The notes: generated by a model not told the origin, from the letters alone. A stretch of DNA of 64,000 nt from Acestrorhynchus altus (GCA_034509495.1 CM067522.1:11641523-11705522), one strand, 5' to 3'; shown: positions 21,880-33,595, numbered from the stretch's first letter. A program made the numbers and translations.

Positions 21880-23885
21880 GATCCCAAACTATGGGCTTAT
21901 TTTTGTCGTTACTATATATTAAAACGCTGCACTGTGGTTTTACCAACCACCACCACTGCATTAACACATCCAGTAAGTATACAGACAAATACAGTGTCTT
22001 ATTTTTATTCACCCAAATAAACCCAATAAATGTACATTAATGTAAACTTTCTTTTACAGTCATTAGGTGATAGACAGTAAGTTCAGTAAGAGTCAAACAG
22101 TAAGAGTCAAAACATCACAGGGAAATTTAACTGAATGGATTAAGACAATGTGGCATATCCACAGATGGAGCAGCCGGTTTCTTGTCCGCTCACTCTCATT
22201 TTAGTACAGGTCCAACTGCTAACGTGGAATTGCCCTGCCATTGTAAAAATGCACATGGACACTTCGAGACTCAAACAAACTGGGAACACAGGGGATCTGG
22301 TGAGGGCTTGTTGTAGCTCAGTGAAGGGTTACTTCATGTTTATAGTTTGAGGATTGTCTGCCTGTGCACTGTTTGAATAAATTACAGTAATGAACTCCAC
22401 TCACTCACTCTACAGCTTGCATCTCCTTCTCCAGCTCTTTACTCAGAATAACACATTAAAGTCTGTTTTCCACTCATTTTTTTGTCTGTTTGTCTTTTAT
22501 TATTGTGGATTCTTGTTGCGATCTCAACCCTGGGGAGAGGGCTGAATCTTGGTGCCACCTAACTGTAATTTAGCAACAAGCTGCTAGTGAAGGAACTATA
22601 GTTCGGTGGAAGGAAATGTTCACATTAAAACACATTAAAAGCGTTGTTCATGACTCAGTTCATTGTGTTATTCATTTTCCAAATTATTGTATAAAAGTAA
22701 TAGAACACTCAATGTATTATTGTAAATAAGAGCACAGGTGAGATGAAATATGACTGCTTTATCACACCTGTGTTGTATTTAAAAAAAAAAAACACTCCCT
22801 CTTGTGTTCTATTGCTTTAATAGTTTATCATCTTGTACGATATAGACTTCTGAGAACACTTAATCTAACAGTTGAAATAAACACAACTGAACTGTATAGG
22901 CAGTTTTTAAACTCTACGGATAACTGAAATGTAAAACACTCTCTTTCACACTATAATTTAAACCTTATAATGATTTACCCTTCACTGCCTTTAAATGTGA
23001 AAAGGCAGGTTTTCTGGACTTTTCAATGTGATTTCTCTTTATTTATTTATTATATTGTTATACAAAACACACATGTTTAACAAAGAGTTTTATTTTGGGG
23101 CAAATGGATAGATATATGGGAATATTCTTGACAGTACAGCCATCTGTCATTCTGCTGAAACAAGCCCATAACAATCTGATCTGACTGGTCATCTCATTAT
23201 CACGCTCACTATCATAATTCACCCAACAATAAATGTAGCACTGTTTCTTTCATATAGTGATAGAAAACAGAGGCAAACAATGTCCCCAGTTCTACATGCC
23301 CTGTCCAGCAGGGACATGCAGATGGCCCAAATTTTAATACAGTAATAAGGGAACTTATATCATAATTATCTATAAAGTAAGATTAATAATCAGTTGCTAC
23401 AACATTAAGGCTTCTGGAACAACTAGAATTCTAAATTTTGTGTCTCACTCAGACTCCTCTCACTCTCTCTTTCCCCTTATGGTAAGTGGTCACTTCCAAA
23501 TGCGTAAACTTACTTATGGGCGTTTATGGGTAAATCCTGGCTCACATCAGGCAGGAAAAGTTTGCGATGTTCCTTTACTTTTCCATGGGCGGGGTTGTAA
23601 ATCATTGTCCAAAAGTGTAAGTATACATCCCACACTTTAAAGTCAGACTATGACCTTGAATAACCTCACATGGCCCAGACTTCAATGAATATTACTATCA
23701 TAGTAACAATGTTGCAGCATGTAATTAAATAGTAACATTTTTTATAATTATATGAGTCACATAATATTAACATTTTACATCATTTGTTTCATAATTGATC
23801 TTTTTTATACAAAACAAGACTGTAAGTAAAACAATAATTGTAACCAAATTCTGTATTATAATAAAATATTTTCTATTTCAATATA
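21880..23885. other. Unique AT-rich stretch, no gene seen
   Basis: Frames of about 60 to 70 codons only. No splice-like or domain evidence and no recognised repeat. Confidence 0.5.
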
Positions 23886-23889
23886 CATT

Positions 23890-24075
23890 ATTAGGGGCTC
23901 CATCGCAGTATAATGTGCTACTACTATGGTCCGAAGATCAAAGGTTTGAATCCCAAATCATGCTTCTTATAATGCTCTCTCATGATGCTGGAGTCCAAGA
24001 TAGACAATTGGCCCTGCTCTCTCTGGATGGGTAGATGGCACTTTCTTTCCGCATCACACCCAGTAAAAAGAGGTA
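23890..24075 (+). mobile_element. tRNA-derived SINE, copy 2 (5' part)
   Basis: The best-preserved B-box-like GGTTTGAATCC of the family is here (about 23942), followed by the shared body segments TTGGCCCTGCTCTCTCTGG, ATGGGTAGATGGC and CATCACACCCAGT. It is truncated after the CATCACACCCAG segment. Confidence 0.75.
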
Positions 24076-24183
24076 AAAATATAAGGTAGCTTAATGTGTA
24101 AGCAGGCGTATGTCCAATCGTAACATGTCTTCTGCAGGTGCATTACATTTTAAAGCATTCTTAATAACCTTATTTAGGCCCTT

Positions 24184-24341
24184 AATTTTGAATTAGGTTG
24201 CTGGAGCAGTACTTAGAACACTATCTGTCCAATAAATACAGTGCTTCATCAATAATAATGGACAGAGATCAATGCAGTCTGTAGCCACAACTGTTGCTGC
24301 TTGACACTGAGATAAGTTAGGCAATTACTGCAGTGATTTTC
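24184..24341 (+). repeat. Duplicated 150-bp unit, copy 1
   Basis: Runs from AATTTTGAATTAGGTTGCTG to AGTGATTTT. It is repeated nearly base for base in the same orientation at 27229-27370, which lacks a block of roughly 16-20 bases around CTGTAGCCACAACTG. Confidence 0.85.
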
Positions 24342-24389
24342 AGCCCATCAGTGTTAGTTCAGCACATCATACATGCTCAATTGGTTTAA

Positions 24390-24680
24390 GAGCTAGCAAA
24401 TTTTGAGGCCAAATTTTGGTATTTACTGACCACTGCATACTGGAATCCCCCCCCCACAAGACCTGCCAATTTGGAGAATGCTCTGACCCAAGAAATCACA
24501 ATCTGACCCTTGTTAAAGCATCTCACTCTTCTCCATGTTTCCTGCTTCCAACACATCATCTTGAAGAACTGACTGTTCACTTACTGCCTGATATCATTCA
24601 TACTATTGTAATTAGATAATCAGTGTTATTCACTTCAGCTGATATTGGTTTTAATGTTATGGCTGATTACTGTATATTGC
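24390..24680 (-). mobile_element. Tc1/mariner terminal fragment (ATGGCTGAT type)
   Basis: The right side has ATTCACTTCAGCTGATATTG and TTTTAATGTTATGGCTGATT near 24674, a terminal sequence I know from a fish Tc1/mariner element. To its left lie CACAAGACCTGCC and CTGCTTCCAACACATCATC, from the 5' transposase region in reverse. It is truncated, contains a short poly-C run, and is different from families M and T. Confidence 0.7.
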
Positions 24681-24689
24681 AATATATGT

Positions 24690-25030
24690 TACAGTATGCA
24701 GTATTACGTTTTGTATGGAATGTTGTCCTTGACAGAATACTAAGTAATGAACTGAAAATCTATTGCCCTAAGAATGATTTTTTAAAGCTCTGATTATATG
24801 CAGCATTTGCCTGAAACAAAACCTCCCCCCAAGATTAAATATTTGCTCTGAGAAAACGAGCTGTGTAAAAAGTGTGTTCTGTAAGAACGTAGCAGAACAA
24901 ATCAGTGTGAACACAGCATAGCAAATGGTATATGTAATGTAATACAAATTGTACAGAATCTCTTCTTGTGCCTGTAAGGAAATTAGCTACAACCACAGTG
25001 AATAATGTGTGGACTAGAAAATATTTAGTC
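24690..25030. other. Unique AT-rich stretch
   Basis: Nothing recognised. Confidence 0.5.
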
Positions 25031-25034
25031 TGGA

Positions 25035-25702
25035 TAAAACAGGATCAGAGTAATCTATGGACATGATAAACTTAGTGTATCTAACCAGGCTGGTCTCATC
25101 AATGTGAGATGAATAATCAGCAAGCAATCCAGCTCAGAAAACAGCTAAAATTCACTTCTAACTGAATTTAATTCCAGTTGAAATGTCTCCCAGTACATGT
25201 TTACTGCTCTGATGATGTCACTGACCCAGATATTGGGTTACAGAGGAAAATGGAGGAAAAGGGAGTGTGTGTTTGCTCCCTTTCTTTGCTTGTACAGTGT
25301 TCAATTTTCAGAATAAAAGTCCTGAGAGTGGATAATACTGATATATACATAAATAACAAAATAATAAAATCTATTCATTTTTTGTGAATGTAGAAAAATG
25401 AAGTAGAAATGAAAAATATCATTGTCAATCTAATCATTACAAATAAACAAAATAATGGGATTTTAATTATTGTAACTCAAAAACACTCTGGACCATGAAT
25501 TTCTAACATGATTTCTGATATGTAAAGTGTTTTAATGCCTCTTAATTTTTACATGTCAACTGAAGTCATATTTGAGTAGCCTGTGATCTCCTGAAAATAA
25601 CAATTTCTGTCATGTGTGACTATGTGTTTTCAATTTTCTGGTGAATAAATGTACTTCCTGCTACAGAAACATCCAAAAAAATTAGCCTAGGGTTCTAAAG
25701 GT
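25035..25702 (-). mobile_element. Family F repeat, copy 3 (core deleted)
   Basis: Both ends are seen: AGGATCAGAGTAATC at the low-coordinate side and the terminus GGGTTCTAAAGG at about 25690-25701. The stretch holding CTGCATGCAG in other copies is missing between TTTACTGCTC and TGATGATGTCACTGACCC. CAATCTAATCATTACAAATAA and TTTGAGTAGCCTGTGATCTCC are shared with the copies at 40085 and 62120. Confidence 0.8.
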
Positions 25703-25704
25703 GA

Positions 25705-25965
25705 AAAGATTCAGTGTACTGAGAACAATATAACATGCCGCTCTAATGCTGTCTTAAATTATATAATGAAGTGCTGTGCAGCAAGTCATGTAGACTGTGA
25801 GATGATGTAAAGAAAGAGAGAGAAATAATAGCACAGCAAAGGAGACAGATAATATCAGTCAAGTCTGAGAATCTTTACCGTCCCTCATCCTCATGTACTC
25901 TATGTTAATTAACTAGCAGATAAATCAGCAATTGCCATCCTCTTAATACTTCTCTGTCTTCTCTC
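25705..25965. other. Unique AT-rich stretch
   Basis: Nothing recognised. Confidence 0.5.
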
Positions 25966-25967
25966 TA

Positions 25968-25968
<1 letters not shown>

Positions 25969-26001
<33 letters not shown>
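25969..26001. repeat. (CA)n microsatellite
   Basis: Pure CA array of about 16 units. Confidence 0.97.
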
Positions 26002-26003
<2 letters not shown>

Positions 26004-26106
26004 CTGCATGATTTGGGGCTAAACGTACTGTCACTTTTTTACCCACCATGTTGGTTTGTAAAGGCCTATTACACCCATCAAATAGCATGCACAATCTGTT
26101 CCATGC

Positions 26107-26108
<2 letters not shown>

Positions 26109-26139
<31 letters not shown>
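26109..26139. repeat. (GA)n microsatellite
   Basis: Pure GA array of about 15 units. Confidence 0.97.
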
Positions 26140-26141
<2 letters not shown>

Positions 26142-26411
26142 GAATGTTACATAAGTACATAAATTTCAGTGTAAGATTTTGCCTCCTCAGATAGTAAACC
26201 TGAACTTTAATGGAACAGGATGAATCATTAATGGAAAAGCAAAGCTATATATGAACATCCTGAAATTTAAATATTGTCCTCCTCCTGCTTCAGAAGAACT
26301 TTGCTAATGAGAGGCATTTTTTGTGAAACACCCTGGTTTTCAAAATACATTCTGTATTTTATTCATACATATAATGAATTGTTCTTCAATAACTGAACAA
26401 TTGCTTCATAC

Positions 26412-26413
<2 letters not shown>

Positions 26414-26447
<34 letters not shown>
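26414..26447. repeat. (TC)n microsatellite
   Basis: Pure TC array of about 17 units in AT-rich DNA. Confidence 0.97.
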
Positions 26448-26450
<3 letters not shown>

Positions 26451-26570
26451 TTTTTATTTTGCTGTTATACACATATAAAATGCATGTGAACATTTTCAAA
26501 TCCCACTACAGACTATATCAAATTAATATGTAAATATTGAAATATACAAGAGCATATACAGTCATTGACA

Positions 26571-26894
26571 AAACGGACCCTGATACAATTGCTGTTCTGT
26601 CTCAGGCAGATAGATATGTGATACATATGTGATAAATGATTACTGGTGTGGTCTGATTACACACTGGGTCTTGGCACATAAAACTACTGTATGCCTTCAT
26701 GCCCAACTGTATCTCTGTATCATGCATCTCTTGTATGTAGGCTAGAAGTGGCCCAACTAGTTACCCACATTTTTTTCTTCTAATAAACGTATCTGCTCTA
26801 ATATTGTAATCCCTTATATCATCATTACATTCACACATAGAAAGTTTCATTCATTTCCAACAGCTTCTTCATGGTGCATTATTTTGTCAGTGCA
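26571..26894 (+). mobile_element. Internally deleted mariner-like MITE (family M)
   Basis: Starts CATTGACAAAACGG and ends TTATTTTGTCAGTG. The 5' block ATAAATGATTACTGGTGTGG matches 36300, and the 3' block (TGTATGCCTTCATGCCC, CTAGAAGTGGCCCAACTAG) matches 5290-5350 and 36890. The transposase middle, more than 800 bp in fuller copies, is absent. It is a classic deletion derivative. Confidence 0.8.
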
Positions 26895-26899
26895 TGTAT

Positions 26900-27225
26900 T
26901 TAAGTCACTGAATCAAGTGATAAAATCTTTAAATATACTAAGAAAAGTAAACACATTAAAATGGTTTCATTGATATACATTGAGTAGTTCAGAACTATAC
27001 TGTAAACCAAATGATGATTTATCTTTGAAAAATCTGGGATTAATCTCAGCCAATTATGTTCTGTTAGATTCTGTTATCTAAATTTAGAATCATTTTAGGT
27101 CTGTTTGTTAAAGTAAGAAGAGGTGTTTGGCTGAATATTTAAAGTAGCTTACATGACCAAGCAGTCTTCTGTAGTATTACAATTATTTAAGGCAATTCTG
27201 AGTATTTTCTTAAATGACTTAGGTA
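26900..27225. other. Unique AT-rich stretch
   Basis: Nothing recognised. Confidence 0.5.
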
Positions 27226-27228
27226 CTG

Positions 27229-27370
27229 AATTTTGAATTAGGTTACTGGAGCAGTACTTAGAACACTATCTGCCCAATAAATACAGTGCTTCATCAATAA
27301 TAATGGACTGAGATCCATGCAGTTATTGTTTGACAATCAGATAAGTTAGGCAATTACTGGAGTGATTTTG
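27229..27370 (+). repeat. Duplicated 150-bp unit, copy 2
   Basis: Same orientation as copy 1 at 24184-24341, about 3.05 kb away, sharing TACTTAGAACACTATCTG and AATAAATACAGTGCTTCATC. Flanks on both sides differ, so it is either a dispersed element or a small segmental copy. Confidence 0.85.
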
Positions 27371-27439
27371 AAGCAATCTGTCAAAATCCAAAATGCCAAT
27401 ACATTCCAATGTGCTGTACACACAGGAAGCAGTCAGTGT

Positions 27440-28109
27440 TGAAGGGGAAAGAGAGGATATCCCAAGCTACACAAATTAGTCTTTTTTTTTAGATGTAAAT
27501 ATTAAACAGAATATACATTTTTGTATGAATTTGACCATGTTTTGATGAAATTACTTGTGCCTTTACTTGTACTTGCTTATAATGACTATATTCCTGTTGG
27601 AAATAAAAGGTTTTGGAAAAATTATGAGTTTTGAAGAGTTATTTGTAATAATTAAACAACCTAACAACTTAAACATCATTTATTATGTTTATTATTTATG
27701 TATGCATCAGTATTATCATTTCTCAGGACTTTTATTCTGATATTTGAACACTGTGTGTGCTATAGAGAGACCAAACAGCCCCTTCCTTCTCATTTTCATT
27801 TATAACCCAATATCATGGTTAGTGACATCTTTAGACCCACCCGCCTCTTGCTGACCACTTGGAGTCTGCATGCAGCTTGAGCATGTAGATGTGGACAGAG
27901 GAGTAAACATGCACTGGAAGGCTCCTTTGGCATTCAAACTGGGATTTAATTCAATTGTAAACAAGTGAATTTTACAGGTTTTACTTGCTGATTATTCATC
28001 ACAACATGATTGTTGTAGTTTGTTATGAGTATTATGTCTGTAGGTTACTCTGATCCTGAGATATGAAACCTAGAAAGCAACTTGTAACTGGACCTCTGGT
28101 TCTAAGAGT
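27440..28109 (+). mobile_element. Family F repeat, copy 4 (TTAA-bordered end)
   Basis: Shows GGATATCCCAAGCTACAC, TATGCATCAGTATTATC, the core GAGTCTGCATGCAGCTTGAG, CTCCTTTGGCATTCAAACTG and TAGGTTACTCTGATCCTGAG. It ends GGTTCTAAGAG followed immediately by TTAA (28106-28109). This is the clearest terminus of the family. Confidence 0.85.
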
Positions 28110-28111
28110 TA

Positions 28112-28540
28112 AGGAAAGCAATGTATTCTCATTTTTTTTAATGTTTTAGATATATTTAATGCATGCAGACATAGCCCCGTCTTTCTGTCCTTGGCCGTCT
28201 ACATCAGTGCTGGGGTTTTCATTGGCCAAGAAATAGGGAAAAACCCTACTAGCATGATGGATCCACATTTGGCAAGCGTCTGTACTAACATCACAGACAT
28301 TGACTGGCTCAAAGGATACAATAAAGTTACAGAGAACATGGTGGAAAGAAGATGACTTGGATTTGAAGGTGGAGGAATCCAATATAACAAAAAGGCTGAG
28401 TAATTTGCACCTGTATTTGGAACAATCATTCATGCATGACATCCAAATTCCAGGGAATGTGTTGAGCTATATCATCCAAGAGTTGTATGGTCATGGAAAA
28501 CTCCTAATTACAACAGAATGGGTGATATTTCTACTCCTTT
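28112..28540. other. Unique stretch, no gene seen
   Basis: Overlapping frames of 76 to 98 codons occur on both strands, with no supporting domain or splice sites. Confidence 0.45.
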
Positions 28541-28544
28541 CTCT

Positions 28545-28945
28545 TGCTTAGAGATTGAAGATTGAAGGTTCATATCCCAGGTCATTCTGCTTGCCATTGG
28601 CAGAAAGAGTCTGAGAGAGCAAAATTGGTCATTCTCTCTCAGGATGGGTAGATGGCGCTCCCTCCTCACATCACACCCAGTGTGATACTGGTCAATACTG
28701 GCATCTGTTAGCCATTGTATCAGATCTGGGAACCCAACGATTTCCTCTGAGTGTGTTGGCTGCCCAGCAATGATGTGATGGCAGCAGTTCAAAAGATGCA
28801 GTGGTTGGCTTCACGTGTATTGTAGGAGGCCTGTACTTGTCTTCACCCTCCCAAGTGCATTTGATGTGATAGGGAATAGAGTCCTAACAGGGTTGCATAA
28901 TTGGCACTTCCAAATTGGGATATAAAATATTTGGGATACATTAAA
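28545..28945 (+). mobile_element. tRNA-derived SINE, copy 3
   Basis: Near full length. It has a decayed B box (GGTTCATATCCC, about 28567), then GTCATTCTGCTTGCC, GAGTCTGAGAGAGCAAAATT, GGATGGGTAGATGGCGC, CATCACACCCAGTGTGAT, GTGTATTGTAGGAGGCC, and the tail TTGGCACTTCCAAATTGGG. Confidence 0.85.
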
Positions 28946-28949
28946 TATT

Positions 28950-29060
28950 AAAAAACTCAATGGGGATAAACTGTATCTGTATCTGATTTTAAGTCACTTA
29001 TGTAGGTCTATCTTCAACAGTAGTTTACTTTAATATCTTGCTATTGTGAAACAGTGTTTA
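28950..29060. other. Short unique spacer
   Basis: Nothing recognised. Confidence 0.5.
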
Positions 29061-29064
29061 ATGG

Positions 29065-29345
29065 CTGGGTTTCCTAAGCATAAGCCAATTAACTGGGTCA
29101 CCATGCCCAAAGCCAAGTGTCAGTTAGAGGTGTATAAAGCCCCCAGGCCCTGTGCTGTAGAGCAATGAAACTAGGTTCCCTGGAAAGAGTGAAATCATCT
29201 CCTTTGGGATGGGATGCAGTGGTTTTGTGATCCAGAACTAATCATCCAAGATCAATACCTGACCTTACTAATGCTCTCATGGATGAATGCAATTAAATCC
29301 TCACAGAAATGTTCCAAAATCTAGTGGAAAGCCTTTTCCGGACAG
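29065..29345 (+). mobile_element. Tc1-like relic with internal deletion (family T)
   Basis: TCACCATGCCCAAAGCCAAG and GAGGTGTATAAAGC come from the transposase 5' region and are followed soon by TGACCTTACTAATGCTCTC, GAATGCAATTAAATCCTCAC and AAATCTAGTGGAAAGCC from its 3' region. Most of the catalytic region is gone. Related pieces are at 3720, 31805 and 43676. Confidence 0.75.
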
Positions 29346-29349
29346 AGGG

Positions 29350-30040
29350 AAGAAAGCCTGCATACTGTGCCTGCATATTTTCAGCCATACAGACAAACAA
29401 TCTTCATGTCTGTATATCTGTGTTGACCAGACAAACATCACAGCCAGACTGATGTTAATGGATTGGCTAGGCTGACAACCAGCCTCGTGTTAAGGCTGCC
29501 TTAACAAAAAACATATTTCTATGTGAAAGAACTTCTTTACTTTAAAACGTCCTGCAATCAGATGTGATGGCTAGGGGAAGGTTGTTTGAAAAGCTTATGA
29601 GCCTTCATTTCAAAATGTTATCTACTATACATAAACTTTATTTGGTTGTTTATGGGTGGCAAAGCTTGTTTACACTGATCTGACAACCCCGCAAAGATTT
29701 TTGCATTTAATCCATTATGGACAAACTGTAAAAATGTGGAATGAAGTACTCTATGTTCTGTGCACTGCTCTTCAATGGTGCTGGAGAGCAGTACAGTTTA
29801 GATTTGATGGAGCAAACAAAAATAGCTCACCTTACATCTTGCACTAGGGATAAATACAAATAAAACTGTTTCAATGTACATTCAGTGTAGTGAACATTTC
29901 AACAACAACAATAGAAATCAAAGGATGTTTAAGGCTTTTTGCTGTATATATGTTTGGTGCATTAAATCTGGACAGGTGAACACTGCAAGCACAATTTTCT
30001 GTGGTTGGTTACCCTTTACTAGTTTACTTGCTTACCCTTT
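29350..30040. other. Unique stretch, no gene seen
   Basis: Chance frames of about 62-67 codons only. Confidence 0.5.
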
Positions 30041-30044
30041 ACTA

Positions 30045-30225
30045 CATTACTATCTAAATGTAACATTTTTACCTTAAAATAACAGCTTTAAAATCACTTC
30101 TCCACTGACCTGTAAAAAGGAGAACAGCATCTGTATCATTACTACTGCTTTGTCAAACCAGAAAATGCACTATGTAGCCGTGGTGCACCCAGGAGGACAA
30201 TGCTCTGGAGAACTAATGCTGCATA
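30045..30225. repeat. MITE fragment, family R
   Basis: TTTTTACCTTAAAATAACAG and CTTTAAAATCAC match 15080-15110 and the reverse of 38800-38830. The following 100 bp share short patches such as GCTCTGGAG with the reverse of 38505-38515. Confidence 0.5.
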
Positions 30226-30229
30226 AGAC

Positions 30230-30590
30230 AAGCCATGTTTGAGTTAAATACTGTTATATTGCTGTACCGTCTCAGTTCATCCTGTACCAAACAGGATGAT
30301 TCAAAATTGCCAAACAGAATGTGAACCAACACAATATAAACCAATATAAATCAGCAATTAGTATAAATGTAAAAAATCAGCAATTAATTTATTTCAAATA
30401 AATTCTGCTGCTGATATTATTAATATGCACACAGACACAACACACAGCCACACTTAAAAAAGCCTAAACAGGAGTGATAAGGCAGGAAAAGGCAGAGAAA
30501 AGCAGGCATAACAGATAAAGGGTGGAAAATAGAGGCAGGGGAGAGAGAGAGGGAGGGAGCAACAGAGGGAGGAGGGGAGGATGAGTGTGA
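30230..30590. other. AT-rich DNA and purine tract
   Basis: Unique AT-rich DNA, then a GA/GGA-rich tract at 30530-30590. Confidence 0.5.
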
Positions 30591-30594
30591 ACGA

Positions 30595-30795
30595 GTGATT
30601 AGTATTCACATGGTGTGCCGCTCCAGAGAGGATTAATGGACTCTGATGCCTAATATCCTGGAGAACAATTAATTTGCCCACAGTTTTGTCATGGTTGAAA
30701 GTCAAATGCTGGAACGGATCGATGCGGGCGCGGGCCCGCTGGTGGAAACGCGTGAGCCCCTTCTGCCGGCCGCAGAATTTTAATTTCATCATCAT
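30595..30795. promoter_or_regulatory. Candidate conserved non-coding block
   Basis: GC-rich, CpG-rich and non-repetitive inside simple sequence. It contains GGATTAATGG (bicoid/OTX-type GATTA), ACAATTAATTTGCC, a GCGGGCGCGGGCCCGC patch and GAATTTTAATTTCATCATC. The base composition change is abrupt on both sides. Function is inferred. Confidence 0.4.
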
Positions 30796-30799
30796 CATT

Positions 30800-31000
30800 T
30801 CGACCGCCTGCCGATACCCACCCCCCCAACCAAGCCCCCACCTCCAACATTACCCTCCCACACAGACAGAGAGAGCTGTGCCTGACATGGCTTAGAGGGT
30901 TGGGGAATAGGGGTTGGTGGGGTAGGGGTTGGGGGGTAGCAGTGCATGCACACACCCCCCCACACACACACAAACACACACACACAAACACACACAAAGA
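30800..31000. repeat. C-rich and (CA)n simple sequence
   Basis: CCCCCCAACC-type C-rich DNA, G-rich GGGGTTGG repeats near 30900-30940, then interrupted CA/CAAA repeats at 30950-30996. Confidence 0.85.
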
Positions 31001-31004
31001 AGTG

Positions 31005-31800
31005 TGTCTCTGCTTATAGGCTTGTTCCGTGAATGGCCTTAGCTGGAATAAACAGACATCATATGCTCATGCCTATAAACGGGTTTGGTTTCTGTACAAC
31101 GTCATCACAGAGATCTGCAACCATGGGGCAGAAAGCAACAGAAAGCAGCACTCATCACACTAGCAACTAGAAAATTGTTAATATCTCAAGGAGATCACAT
31201 CCATTTGCTAAATGGCAGAAGATTAGGACTGCAGGACTGAGAACTAATTTACTGATGTAGTCAGGCAGTCTGAGTTACAGAGGCGTCCAGTGAAATCTAT
31301 CTAATCTAATGTAATCTGAACACTATATTCACTTACACACAAATACACTTTATCATCCATATTTTCCATCCATATCCAGAAACGCACAACCTGATTATCT
31401 TAGCACACTCTTGTGTTTTCATTGTAAACCTCTAAGCTGTCTGCTCACCAACAGTAGTAAAAATAGTAGTATTATACTGTTTGTTAGCATATCTATTTAT
31501 TCACGTCTCCGTAAGTCAGTCGTCACATCAGTGCTGTCCAACATCTGCCTGTGGTCATGTTTCTGTGGTTCTTGGATGTGCAAAATGCTGCCTAATGCAT
31601 TGCTATCACCAGTTAACTACTTTAACTTGGGACAACGTTAACAATTATAACTTTTTCTACAAATCAACCATTGTGTGACATCATTCTGAGCTCTGACTTC
31701 CAAGGTAAATGAACATTACATTAGTTTAGTTATAGTTGCTAATGTTATTATGGTAGAACTGACGTTTTGTTTGAGTGTCTACTGTTTACGGAAGGCATTC
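31005..31800. other. Unique stretch, no gene seen
   Basis: Chance frames only. Confidence 0.5.
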
Positions 31801-31804
31801 TACT

Positions 31805-32215
31805 AGATTTTAGAGGATTGCTATGAGGATTTGATTGCATTTAATGACAAGAGCGTTAGTGAGATCAGGATGTTGAATGGTCACCACCTCCCCTCATCCA
31901 GAACTCCCCAACTGATCCCAAAAAGTATTGGATGGAGCATCATCATTCCAGAGTTCCACTGTTCCACATCCCAGTGTCGGGAGCTTTATACCTCTCTAGC
32001 CCATGTCAGACATTAGCAGGTATGGAGCCAATGTTTACATTTCTATCTGCTCCAAAGAGTCCTATTGTATTGGCAGTACCATGGTTAGCAAATACCATGG
32101 TCTAGACAAGCCGTGTGTGGACATTTGCACATCTGCATCAGCAATGGGTATAGCTTAAACTAAATAAGAGCACTCATTAGAAGGGGTTCACAAACATTCG
32201 CACAGTGTACCTTAT
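31805..32215 (-). mobile_element. Tc1-like element, internally deleted (family T)
   Basis: In reverse it carries the 3' segment of 3720-3890 (GGATTTGATTGCATTTAATG, GACAAGAGCGTTAGTGAG), then CCCAACTGATCCCAAAAAG, then the 5' end also seen at 43676-43830 (AAGAGTCCTATTGTATTGGC, TTAGAAGGGGTTCACAAAC). It is a two-ended but decayed deletion derivative. Confidence 0.75.
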
Positions 32216-32219
32216 CTGT

Positions 32220-32500
32220 TTATATGGATATGGTTCAATCCTCATCTACAAGAATAAATATATGCATATTTTACACAGGTCTTTCAATATTCATGTTGAA
32301 TATTAATATCCTTTTGCAACCCACAGGCAAAAACGAAGCCTGTGGCTTTTCTCTCTTCATGTCGTTGCTTTTTTGTTACCGCATCCATCTCTTTATGTTT
32401 CTTCCCCCTACTGATTTGCCCCATAAGACATTCTTCCCCGAACATGGCTAATTCCTACTGTATTAATGTGTTAATGAGAATATCCTTGAGCTTTGTAATA
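32220..32500. other. Unique stretch
   Basis: Nothing recognised. Confidence 0.5.
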
Positions 32501-32504
32501 CTGG

Positions 32505-32541
32505 GAAAAAAAAACAAAAAAAAACAAAAAAACAAAAAAAA

Positions 32542-32595
<54 letters not shown>
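32505..32595. repeat. A-rich tract followed by (TA)n microsatellite
   Basis: Poly-A with C interruptions (32505-32543), then a pure TA array to about 32594. Confidence 0.97.
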
Positions 32596-32596
<1 letters not shown>

Positions 32597-32694
32597 AAGC
32601 TTCTAGTTCCCAGCTTGAAGCTGTGGTGTTTATGTGTATGTGTGTGTATTCTGGCTGCATGTGCACATAGCTTTAATTGACACATCTGTATCTC

Positions 32695-32960
32695 CTCTCA
32701 AGTATTTACGAGCTCGCCACTGTGGCTCAGCGTAGCGTGACGACGGAACGAGACATCGCTGGAGGTGCTAGACAGGTTTGATTGGGTTATTAATGGGACA
32801 GAAGCTGCCGATGCTGTGGAATTAGCAGCATGTGAGTTTTGCATCTCTATGAATATGACTGGTAACTTATCGTTACAGTTTATTACATGCATGTATAATA
32901 CCAGTGCCAATTCCACAAGCGCCATTACCATTATTGTTAAAGGCATGGTTTAGCCAGAAA
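32695..32960. promoter_or_regulatory. Candidate conserved non-coding block
   Basis: CpG-containing non-repetitive segment (GTAGCGTGACGACGGAACGAG), followed by GGGTTATTAATGGG and AATATGACTGGTAAC. Opposed frames of 62 and 82 codons overlap fully, which argues against coding. Function is inferred. Confidence 0.3.
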
Positions 32961-33029
32961 TCAAATTTACGGGATTTGCCCCCATCAGCCAGCAGCCCAA
33001 CTGAAAACCATTTATATGAATATTTGTAT

Positions 33030-33385
33030 CAGTTTCTATGAATGCACTTACAAATTTTAGTTTTTCTTGCTTATAAGACCTTAAACACTTGTTAGTTCAT
33101 AATTTGTAATGATTCATTTAACAAGGACATTTATAATAATATATTATAATGGATTTTTTTCACAATTATTTATAATGAAGTCCTTCAAAATACAAGAAGT
33201 GGTCTGAGTAGTTGAAATAAAATAAAAAAACCCTACATACCCATTATTATTTTTGTTAGGTGTGTAGCAGTGTTATCCCATCTTGGGACCTTTATTCTGA
33301 AATTTGAACACTGTGTGAGCAAAAAAAGACAGCAAACAGCCTCTCCTTTCTCATTTTCCTGTATCACCCAATAGGCTTGTTTGAC
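33030..33385 (+). mobile_element. Family F repeat, copy 5 (partial)
   Basis: Shared segments TAATGATTCATTTAACAAGG, AGCAGTGTTATCCCATC, ACCTTTATTCTGAAATTTG and AACACTGTGTGAGC, then TTTCTCATTTTCCTGTATCA. It stops before the CTGCATGCAG core. Confidence 0.75.
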
Positions 33386-33595
33386 TTAACCGGGCACTGT
33401 GCAGACTGACTGCTGCCTTGCTTGGTACTGTGTATGCAATTTTTAAAATTTATTTTTGTCGTTCTTGCATCTGCATTTTAGTTATAATCTCACAAGAGTG
33501 AGGTGGCTGCAGGTTTCATGCATTCAGCGCAGGTGCTTCCCATGAGCTGGTTGAACCGAGAGATGGCTTGATGGTGACATAACTTAATTCTCATT
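33386..33595. other. Unique spacer
   Basis: Nothing recognised. Confidence 0.5.

Noticed and set aside
30690..30790. CpG-island promoter at 30.7 kb
   Set aside because: The CpG-rich part is only about 70 bp, too short for an island, and no first-exon-like frame follows; kept only as a candidate non-coding block.
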